19,140 bases of DNA from Conoideocrella luteorostrata. Lineage: Eukaryota; Ascomycota; Sordariomycetes; Hypocreales; Clavicipitaceae. How positions within the stretch are numbered: position 1 is the stretch's first letter; the number at the start of each line of letters is the position of its first letter. The notes below the pieces were generated by a model that made no database searches, had not been told where the DNA came from, and was given only the letters and a program-made list of their open reading frames with translations. Positions 9,466 to 17,708 of the stretch are shown in pieces. The stretch is from NCBI GenBank assembly GCA_032433595.1, contig JASWJB010000530.1, positions 1-19,140 of the forward strand. The letters run 5' to 3'. A program made the translations under genes and the position numbers.

Positions 9466-11401
9466 GGGGGCCTCGGAACCAATGCGCATGATCTTGTTGA
9501 ACTTTTGCACCATAGGTATAACGTAGGTCCCCGATGCCGTGTGTAGACTGACCATGTCTCCCCTCCATGCGTCGTGCTTCAGCGTTAACACGATAGATGC
9601 CAGCTTCACATGGGGTATAGAAATGACCTGTAAGTTGGCAGCCCATCTCTACCAGCACGGCTCCGCCAAGCTGACAATGAATCGTCAAGACTGCACGCCA
9701 TACCTGCTCAATCTGGGTCTCACAAAATCCAACACATCCCTAATCTGGATCGCCGGTCCGCTGTCGGGACTCCTGGTCCAGCCCATCATTGGGGTCATCT
9801 CCGACGAGAATACATCAAAATGGGGGCGAAGGAGGCCCTTCATGGTCATTGGAGCCGTGAATGTGGCTGCTTGTCTACTCGTATTGGGTTTCACCAAGGA
9901 GATTGTTGAGTTTTTTATGCGAGATGAGATGATGGCGAAGGGACCGACGATTGCGTTGGCTGTTATGTCAATCTATGCACTGGATTTTGCTATTAATGCC
10001 GGCAAGTTGTCTCCATGTGCTTCCTTTACAAACGCAAACAATGCTGACGAGATTGTTTTAGTCATGTCATGTTCGAGGAGTCTAATAGTCGATTGTTTGC
10101 CGCTGGAAAAGCAACAATCAGGGGCAGCGTGGGGTAATGTTGTCCCAAACCTTGATGATGCAGGTATCGCCAGCTAATTAATTACTTGGGTGGTCATATT
10201 ATAGCAAGCAGAATGAATGCAGTAGGCCACATCATCGGCTACGGCTCAGGCGCCATCAATCTCCCGCAGATCCTTGGTCCAACCCTGGGAAATACCCAAT
10301 TCCAGCAACTCGCCGTCATTGCTGCCTCCGCCATCCTGATCACAACAGGCATTACCTGCTGGGCGGTCCGCGAGAACGTCCTCGTGCCAGCCAAAAAATC
10401 CAAACCAAGAAGCAGCTTCGACGTCCTCCGCCAAATCTATTCCACCATACGACATCTCCCACCCCGAATCAGAGCCATCTGCTGGGCACAATTCTGGTCC
10501 TGGATCGGCTGGTTCCCGTTCCTGTTCTATAGCACCACGTGGGTGGGCGAGACGTATTTCCGGTACGACGTGCCCGCGGATGCGAAGCTGTCCAAGGACA
10601 CGCTTGGACAGATGGGCCGCATCGGCAGCACATCTCTGGTGTTTTACTCCACAATTACGTGTTTGGGGGCATTTGTGCTGCCGCTTTTTGTGAAGTCCCC
10701 CGACGAGGGGAACTATACTGCAAGGCCGCCGCCGGCAGTGGCGGGAGTATTAAAGAAGTTCCGGGAGCTGAAGCCAGACTTGCTGTCTATGTGGATATTT
10801 GGACATCTCATGTTCGCGGGGGCCATGTTTATGGCGCCCTTTGCGACCAGTTTTCGGTTCGCCACGATCCTCGTCTGCCTGTGCGGAGTGTACGTTCCCT
10901 CTCCTCGTTAAACCTATCCCATCTTCCCCCCAATTCATCAAGCATGACATATTCCCTCCCTTGACTAACGTCGGAATCATCGTCATCAGACCGTGGACAA
11001 TCGCCATGTGGGCTCCCACGGCCCTCCTCGGCATCGAAGTGAACACACTCAGCAGCCACAGCCACAACTACAGACGCCTCTCCAATGACGGGGACATAGA
11101 ACTCCCCAATATGGCGGGAACCTCTGGCCTCCTTGAGGATGCCCCTGAATCCTCGTCCGGCGAACTATCCGGGATTTACTTTGGTATTCTGAATATATAT
11201 ACAACTATTCCGCAGTTTCTAGGCACGTTGATAGCAGCGGTTGTCTTTGCGGTGCTAGAGCCGGGTAAGAGCCGTGAGTTGGCTGGCGAGGAGGGGGCGC
11301 CGAGAACGGACGGGCCGAATGCAATTGCCATTTGTTTATTTATTGGGGCGGGCTGTGCAGTTGTAGCAAGCATTGCGACGAGAAAGTTGAGGAACTTGTA
11401 G
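9434..11401 (+). CDS. MFS sucrose/alpha-glucoside:H+ symporter-like transporter (SUT1-type, GPH family)
   Basis: Hand-built model, six exons: 9434-9522, 9604-9629, 9690-10001, 10062-10133, 10205-10889, 10990-11401, giving 531 residues, near fission yeast Sut1 in length. All joins keep frame and restore motifs typical of the family: IGITFTWGIEMTYCTPYLL (residues 27-45, first membrane helix), WIAGPLSGLLVQP (58-70), KWGRRRP (82-88, the basic loop between helices 2 and 3 diagnostic of plant/fungal sucrose carriers), CSRSLIVD (146-153), KQQSGAAWASRM (across the exon 4/5 join), WSWIGWFPFLFYSTTWVGE, and VPWTIAMWAPT (395-405). About 12 membrane helices are expected. An acidic hydrophilic loop (about 416-450) precedes the last helices. 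Predicted role: proton-coupled uptake of sucrose, maltose or related alpha-glucosides across the plasma membrane; the substrate is not determinable from sequence. The start at 9434 is the first ATG in frame (a stop lies at 9398-9400). Intron 3 is GC-AG; exon 2 is only 26 nt. Confidence 0.93.
9523..9603 (+). other. Transporter intron 1 (81 nt)
   Basis: Donor GTAGGT at 9523, acceptor CAG ending at 9603, possible branch sites CTGAC at 9548-9552 or TTAAC at 9585-9589. This pairing yields ..CTIGITFTWGIE.., the expected family sequence in the first helix. Two other in-frame pairings exist: 9516-9596, giving CTIDASFTW at equal length, and 9523-9582, adding seven residues. Both fit the family less well. 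Confidence 0.8.
9604..9629 (+). other. 26-nt micro-exon (transporter exon 2)
   Basis: The exon carries eight complete codons plus one base on each side and encodes the core of membrane helix 1 (FTWGIEMT). It is bounded by CAG at 9601-9603 and GTAAGT at 9630-9635. Conservation of the encoded residues within the sucrose-carrier family is the argument that it is real. Its length is not a multiple of three, so skipping it would shift the frame. Confidence 0.82.
9630..9689 (+). other. Transporter intron 2 (60 nt)
   Basis: Donor GTAAGT, branch CTGAC at 9671-9675, acceptor AAG ending at 9689. Splicing joins T to AC, making the Tyr of EMTYCTPY, a motif typical of the family. Confidence 0.88.
10002..10061 (+). 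other. Transporter intron 3, GC-AG type (60 nt)
   Basis: Donor GCAAGT (otherwise perfect consensus with C in place of T), branch CTGAC at 10044-10048, acceptor TTTTAG ending at 10061. Joining G to TC gives FAINAVMSCSRSLIVD, as expected for the family. No GT donor nearby keeps both frame and motif: GT at 10007 would shift the frame. The intron is 60 nt with no in-frame stop, so retention would insert 20 residues between helices rather than truncate. Confidence 0.87.
10134..10204 (+). other. Transporter intron 4 (71 nt)
   Basis: Donor GTAATG at 10134, branch-like CTAAT near 10173, acceptor TAG ending at 10204. The join (G + CA = Ala) restores GAAWASRMNAVGHIIGYG, matching family sequence. Retention would hit an in-frame TAA. 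Confidence 0.88.
10890..10989 (+). other. Transporter intron 5 (100 nt)
   Basis: Donor GTACGT at 10890, branch CTAAC at 10965-10969, acceptor CAG ending at 10989. The join (GT + A = Val) gives LCGVPWTIAMWAPT, as expected. Confidence 0.93.
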
Positions 11402-11747
11402 GTTGTTGGCGATGAGAATAGTATGCATACGATATAGAGCGCAAATACGAACTACGGAGTAGTTACTAGAAATTGATTGATTGATTGATTGCTATGGCTA
11501 GTTTAGAGAATGCAGTGGAAAAGGGACAAAACAAGTCCCGGGTATGGAGTAAGACGCACAGAAATACTACACAATAGCCATGCATGAAGTTATACGACGA
11601 CCATGTTGCTTCTGATCTGTCTATTCATTCCTCATCAATAGGTATGTAGCTGCCTTCTCATGGATATCACACTCGCCTGCGCTTTTCATCAACCATCCGC
11701 GCATAACACGTACACGCCGCTCCCAGCTCCCAGACACATCGTCATCC
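11402..11747. other. Convergent spacer between the transporter and PKR1
   Basis: 346 bp separating two genes that face each other, so it should hold both 3' untranslated regions and polyadenylation sites; no clear AATAAA was seen on the plus strand. It contains one full TACGGAGTA word (11453-11461) and a TTGA/TGAT microsatellite of about four units near 11472-11490. Transcripts from the two genes could overlap at their ends. Confidence 0.6.
11472..11490 (+). repeat. ATTG/TTGA tetranucleotide microsatellite
   Basis: About four and a half units of ATTG just after the transporter stop codon, probably in its 3' untranslated region. Confidence 0.8.
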
Positions 11748-12293
11748 TCATATATCCTTGTCCTTCTCACTCTCCGACACTTTCTCCCACTCATCCTCGG
11801 TACTCATACTGGACTGCGACATGGACGCCGTCAACGTCTTCTTCAAGTTGTTGTCGGCATCGGCGGTATTTCCTGCCACCACAGCCCTCGGCTTCGGCTT
11901 CGGCTTCAGCTTCAGCTTCTTGGTGGCTTCTCTAGCCGTCGTTTCGACCTCTGTATCACTGTCGTCCGCCGCCGCCGCCGCAGTGGCAGCAGCAGCAGCA
12001 GGCGCCGTATCCTTCCTTCTCCCCCACTTCTTCATCTTTTGCTCCTGCTCCTCCGATTGCGCCTGCACCTCCTGCTGCGCGATGGCGAGCTCTCGCGCAA
12101 ACCAGTTGATCGCCGACCAGAGGCCGGCGCACAGAATGGAGAGTATCACGAAATGTATGCTTGATGTAGCGACGAGGAGCGCAAGCAGAACGACTTGGAG
12201 GGACGCGAAGGATATGTTTGTGGCTTTGAGGATGGTGGGCGTAGGGCCCGGGGTGAAGATGGAATCCCAGAGGTCAGAGATGAATGATGCCAT
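11748..12293 (-). CDS. PKR1: Pkr1, ER-membrane V-ATPase assembly factor
   Basis: A single exon of 181 residues. The start at 12293 is the only ATG in this open frame before the conserved region and has a good context (A at -3, G at +4). The N-terminus MASFISDLWDSIFTPGPTP, followed by two membrane helices (about residues 28-44 and 46-65, with SIHFVILSIL between and INWFARELA at the end), is the Pkr1 family core. In yeast, Pkr1 resides in the ER and works with other assembly factors (Vma12, Vma21, Vma22) to build the V0 sector of the vacuolar proton pump. Yeast Pkr1 has 122 residues; here the extra length is a hydrophilic tail with a Gln/Glu-rich helix (about 69-85), an Ala-rich run, a KLKLKPKPKPR basic stretch and an acidic end (TEDEWEKVSESEKDKD). 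The tail is low-complexity and probably cytosolic. The gene converges with the transporter, 346 bp apart. Family identification is firm; function is by homology. Confidence 0.92.
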   Translation of the reverse strand: MASFISDLWDSIFTPGPTPTILKATNISFASLQVVLLALLVATSSIHFVILSILCAGLWSAINWFARELAIAQQEVQAQSEEQEQKMKKWGRRKDTAPAAAAATAAAAADDSDTEVETTAREATKKLKLKPKPKPRAVVAGNTADADNNLKKTLTASMSQSSMSTEDEWEKVSESEKDKDI

Positions 12294-12543
12294 GATGGTG
12301 GCGGGTTGTGCTGTTCGCTGGTCGCCGGTCGCGGTTCGACAGGCGGCGTGGGAAAATGAACGGCAGTGCGTTTTCGATTGTCTCAAGTTAGTCGAAATGG
12401 GTATCGTTGGAACGAGATGGCCTGTTGCGGTTGGTGGTCGCTTTCAGAGAGGGTTTTCGTGCTGCAGGAGCGGCTGACGAATTGTTGCCCGAGTCGTGGT
12501 GGAACTGGGTAGTGTGTTTGCTTGTTACGTCTCGTGACGGAGG

Positions 12544-12550
12544 TGACGTC
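12544..12550 (-). promoter_or_regulatory. CRE-like TGACGTC word upstream of PKR1
   Basis: TGACGTC lies about 250 bp upstream of the PKR1 start codon. It resembles a half to near-full cAMP-response element bound by bZIP factors such as AtfA. It is a single short match with no further support. Confidence 0.18.
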
Positions 12551-14713
12551 GTTTGAGGAAGCTCTAAATGGGAGGAGAATGGGCTTGCAATGAATTTGGT
12601 CGGTGAAAAGCACCATTTATTAGTCTAGCAGTAAATTTCCAAATTTGCAGCGTTGGAGAAGAAGACAGCATGTGCTTGTAATGTCCAACGAACACGTAGC
12701 TTGCCTGTTCCGCCACATGGCGCCATTGCTGCCTGACGCGGAGTATCGTGAGGTGGCATGGCCTCATTCTGCTAATTGCATGCCCTGAATTCGACAACAT
12801 GGTCAAAATTCAACAGACACCACATGCTGGGGTAGTATGCGAACCCAATATCTATAACTGGCAAATACATAGTTTCTATTGCATGGTGTCGTGAACCAAC
12901 ACTTTGGGACCCCGGAGTATTTGGTGCATGAACCTGCCGCACATTCCGCAGGGTAGGCCAAGAACCAGATGTTCACTAGTTGCGCCAAACTCTTCAAACG
13001 TCGCAACGGCCAAGATAGAACCCAGCTAGCCATCGGGAATCAGAGCAAAGGGTTTTTCTTTCCCACCGTACCCCCACAGTCCGAAGTTGACTGCACGGAC
13101 GGATCTCTCTGGCTCGTTCGGAAAGGGCTTATACCCTTTTCGCCCCATCGGTTCCAAATCTCGTCATGTTGAGTCTCACTCCCCGTAAAGGAATCGTCTC
13201 GATGTAGCTGACGCCGAGCTTCTCACGGGACACAAATCAAACACCCTGCAAGGTTGTTAGGCCGATCTAGCCATTGAAACCTGCCTGTGTCTTACAATGG
13301 AGTCAGAATTGGCTCGGCGGCTCGCTTCGTGTGTACCGGGGTATCGGTTGATACCAGCTTTCAGTTCGGCTTTCCTTGGAATAAGTATCGAGGACAGATG
13401 AAGCCTGGGCAACTTGCTGTATGGTGCTTAATCGTACGGCCCGTTGTCCCCACTGCCTGCCGTTAGACCTGTCAGATTCTCGTGTTAACTCGAGAAGCGT
13501 TTGGAATCTGCTGCCGTCACATGGGTTTTCTATCATGGACGTTTTGTCACTGGTTGATTAGGATGATTCATAACTCACCAGACGCAGAATATCGGGCACT
13601 TGATGCCTCCTCATACTCCTACACGGTGATGTCATCTCCGCAGCTCTCGGCCGTGGTCTGCCCTAGTATACGCCCTCATCGTTCGGCAGCCCTCCGGTGA
13701 AGTGCTGGCGGGCAGATGCTCTGCCATGTCATAACCGTAATTAGTCCACTATTCATGTTGTATATTAAGCCCCCTTGTGCCTGTTTGGTGTCACGCCCTG
13801 CGTACCGGGTCTTGACTAAGACGCCATTGATTCCTTGAGAATAAGGATCGACAACCCCCCCTTTTCCCCCATTCCCCTCCTCTCGTTCCGTTTCCCTCTC
13901 CAATTCCTAGCTGGAAAATTGAAATATGCATTCGTATACCAGATAGGGGGTTATCTTGGCTGAGTGGGATGTCTACCATGTGTGACACAACATCGAAAGC
14001 AGAACGTGGACTGTGATTGATCACTTCAGTGTGAGTCTTGTTCCATCGAGGATATGAAGCTGGCATCCCCGTCAGTAGGACAGTGTCACCCACAATATTG
14101 GTGGTACACTAAATATTTTCTAATCTTCACTCCACCTGTAGCCCCGATGTAGTAATTACACCTTGGCCATTACTAAATCATCTGATATTATCGAGTTTGC
14201 CTCAAGCAGCTGCGGGGTGTACCTAGGCTGACTGACACACACGGATGCATTACCCGCTTCGATGTCTGTTAATCGGGAATACTTAATGTATGTAGCATGA
14301 TGTACCGCTAACTCTTGGTCAGACATATAGCAAGTGCAGTATAAACTCCGTGAACTGGTTCGTTATCCGAGAGGTTGTCGGAATCGGTCCGAGCTACCAT
14401 GCCCAAAATCCGAATATCCTTGCTCGCACAGTCTGCCTTCCTCTTTTCATCATGTACATTCTAGGTTTAAGCGAGCACCAATCAACTTAAAGGCGTTAAT
14501 AGAAATTTTTTTTGATGCTTCATATATTGCATGTGTTGGAGTAAAAAGGTGGGTGGCACTAAAGTGAGTGTGGAGGAAAGCCATTGTCATTTTAAACGGA
14601 TGCTGTAGATTGTAAAGCCAGCCAATGTTTTCCCATAGCTATCTACACGTAAAGTTGTTGGCTTCATTGATGACCAAACAGCTGGGTGATAGATAGATTG
14701 GCCAGCCGCCCGC

Positions 14714-14728
14714 GGGGGGGGGGGGGGG
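14714..14728 (+). repeat. Homopolymer run of 15 G
   Basis: Fifteen consecutive G in a non-coding region, preceded by CCGCCCGC. The length is likely to vary between isolates and may be imprecise in the assembly. Confidence 0.85.
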
Positions 14729-17681
14729 AGGGTGAACAGTCTTGTGAATGCCACGAGATGAGCCGAGGAGGGGCCATGCGTTTTTATTGTACGGGCTCTT
14801 TGAAAGTTTAAATTCGAAATTTCTTTCTACTGAGTAAAGGTCAACGAAGAATCGCTGGCTGCCAAAATCGAGGTTTCTTATAATAACACCAAGGTAGCGA
14901 GCGTAATACTTATCATTTCGACCTAATGTACATCCTGTCGCCTGAGTTATGTGTATCCCGAATGTCGATCAGGGATTGCTGAGATATTCATCATCTAGGG
15001 CCATCGAACGTCATTTTAGGAACTCGGAGGGTTATTTAGAACGGGACTTGACTTACCCCCTAGTCGGAACCTGCCAAGTCATTGCAGATATTTTTCGGTC
15101 ACACTCGTCCGTAAGATACCATGTGATTTTTAGCTGTTATTATTGTAAAGATAGCAATTTAGGAGTTCAGTCATTTCCGGTTTCACTTCGGCAACTATCA
15201 TGAGACGTTGCTGGCCTGTTGCGATAATTTAACGATGGAGATTAGTTTACACACTGGCTTTTCGTATCGTAAATATGTGGAATTCGACAATTGTTGCTGG
15301 TGCCTATCAATATTGGAATTAATTTCTGATGTTGGTAGGCTTCAATCATATGCGTTAAATTAGACGAGGTATACTGACAACAGTTTTCTTGATCTACTTT
15401 GCCACTATCAGTGCTTGTGCTTAATTATAGTTGACGGTAGCGAATCCTCCTTTTATAACCCCACCCCCAAGAATCATGTCTACAAACAATAGCAGACACT
15501 TGTTCTCTCCGGTCACGAGACATTGAAATCCAGAATTGGGGATATTGATTGAGAAACAGAGAGAACTGCGACTTTAGTGAGAAGGAGTAATGTAGTAATA
15601 TGAGATTGTAATCTCCGCAAGGTTATTGTAGTCTTGGAGCAATCTCGTGATAGTTCATAGAAGCAGCTCTTTCGACACGTTATCACAGCTTTGACGTATC
15701 CCCCGAGCGAATAGAGGATCTTAGAAGAATATCTGGGTGGTGTATATTGGCCGCTAATGTTGTGACGTTCCAATTTGTGGCTTGAGACACGGATACACAG
15801 AGCACAGATTCAGGCTCATCAATGGTCCTGGAGATTGGATTTTCCAGCAACAGGCACACCAACCTTCGGACTCGCCGCAGTAGATACTCTTGCCAACGTG
15901 AGTCGTGTTTTCGGCCAGGATGTGAAAGCCCATCCTGCATCTCTGGATGGCCAGAAGCTTTTTTCCCAAAATAACTACTCAGTCGGGGAACTTCACCTTT
16001 GCGTATGGGACGCCGACAACGGCTCTCCAAGCCGAGCACATGTGCTGAACAACCCACTCTTTACATCAATATGCCGATAGCTGTGATAGAAGTATCTACC
16101 AGCACCATATAACTTGATCGTATGAGAGTTAAAAGTGTAGGACATTAAGTGTTTGCGTGAAGATTACGTGATGCTAGCGGAGCCCGACCAGCTCTTTTAT
16201 GACTGGCAGCAGTGTCAAATTGCTCAAGCTCATTTCCTCCCCAGGTCAGAAGTACCCAGAAAGATAGCTGTTTGTTTCCACGTGTCGAGAGTATATTTAA
16301 TTCAGGAAGTGTGAGTCAGCTTCTATGTGCCGTCAAGCGATTCGGGGCGAGTCATAGGCCCAATATCCTGAGAGTACCTACATAATTTAGATAATTACTT
16401 GAGTTTGAGTAACTAGCAAGACATACCGATAACAATGGTCTAGTCTGTCGGTAGACCCTGAATCTAGAGCCCTGAGGCTAAAGATGGCCATGAACGGACC
16501 GAGCCCAAAAAAGCCGAAATTCGGCCAACTTGGGGAGCTCCGCGGCAGAATCCCTCGATCCACCAGGTGGCTTGACTAGAGATGTCTTAAATAATTTTAG
16601 TAAAATAAATATGACCTGAAACGCCGTACCCATCAAGTGAGACTAGTCAAATAGGCAGCGACGTCTTGCAGTTGAACCCGGTGCAATCTGTTGGGTGAAC
16701 CAAGGCCTTGGCCGCATGGAAGAAACGCCCATTCGTCTTGTCACAGCGGGACTACGGCGTGCTAAGATGATGATCATTGCTTCATAAAATCCAAAACGGA
16801 GGAAGACGAGAGGAATTAGACACGAACTTCATCGCCAATGCCGAATACCCTAGCTACTACCTGCCTTGCTAGTGATCCTGGTACCGCAAGACTGGAAGCA
16901 CTTGCCATTCCCGAACAGTACAATACGCCGTGACAAGTACAGCTTGGTGAAGTCCTAAGCGATATTTGGCTGAAGTAAAGTGCGGCGGGCAAACCTGTCT
17001 CCTCACAGCCTGCCATGTGAATGAAACCAGAAAATCCAAAGAAAGCCGTATGAAATAGTACCCGTAAGCAAAGTACCTCGTAGTCGCTTGGACTATGCCC
17101 GGCCTGGGGGCCAGATCCGCATCTGCATGGGCTCTACAAGGTTTGGATAACAGGCGTTGCTCCAGGGCAGCCCATGTACTCCGTGATCTCAGGCATCTTG
17201 TATGGGTAGGATAGGTTCAGGCAGGGCGCAATGGATCGTCCTCCAAGCTTGTGGTTTTTTGGGGGGGGTTAGTGTCGTTGGCGGAAGTAGGTGTGGCCTG
17301 TTGTTGCTGTTGTTCTGTGGGGTGTTTGAAGCAACCTTTACTCAGCGAGAGCCGGTCGGCTGCAAAATACTTGTGCGGCCCACACTAATGACCTTTTGTT
17401 GTCCTCGACACCAAAATAGCGATGTGGCTAGGTACTATGCCGCCTTGTTTGCTATTGGGCCATTTAGGCGCCATCCCGCCCACAGCTGGTTAGTTTAAGA
17501 GGCCTAGCCTTCGTTGGCCGTGATTTCGAGCCGGTGTCCGCACTAGACATTGTGCTGTGCGTGTCGGTTCGGGAAGACATTATGGATGTGCGTTGTGAAC
17601 TCTCTGAGATCAACTTGGGCGGATGGAAGAAGGAGCAGGCGGGCTATGAAATGGGCAGAGAACGTCGCCTTGCCGAAGTCG

Positions 17682-17708
17682 ATGTTCAGAATGTTCAGAA
17701 TGTCCGGA
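17682..17708 (+). repeat. 9-nt tandem triplicate (ATGTTCAGA)
   Basis: Two exact copies of ATGTTCAGA followed by a third, diverged copy ATGTCCGGA. It is in a gene-poor area with no supported frame. Confidence 0.7.

Noticed and set aside
9539..10177. A continuous 212-codon frame that could be taken as a complete small transporter
   Set aside because: It reads through two introns (9630-9689 and 10002-10061) and ends inside a third. The correct joins restore conserved sucrose-carrier motifs on both sides.
10186..10911. A second apparent 241-codon membrane protein just downstream
   Set aside because: It is exon 5 of the same transporter with intron sequence at both ends; family motifs run continuously across the joins.
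12294..12386. A 31-residue N-terminal extension of Pkr1
   Set aside because: The extension would start at a TTG codon. The first ATG, at 12293, begins exactly at the conserved MASF..LWDSIFTPG core.
11758..12477. A long plus-strand frame (239 codons) opposite PKR1
   Set aside because: It is an antisense shadow: its Ser/Ala/Phe-rich runs are the complement of PKR1's Ala/Lys/Glu codons, while the minus strand carries the conserved Pkr1 motifs.
13122..13139. Hairpin AAAGGG-CTTATA-CCCTTT
   Set aside because: Six-base arms are too short to mean much in 19 kb, and there is no adjacent gene end for it to serve.
15683..16080. Overlapping frames on both strands, the minus one with several Cys residues, suggestive of a small secreted protein
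   Set aside because: No signal peptide or recognisable cysteine pattern, and neither strand is clearly favoured; they look like chance open frames.
16816..17016. A minus-strand 66-codon frame with a protein-like composition
   Set aside because: No known motif, no splice partners that extend it convincingly, and short enough to arise by chance.
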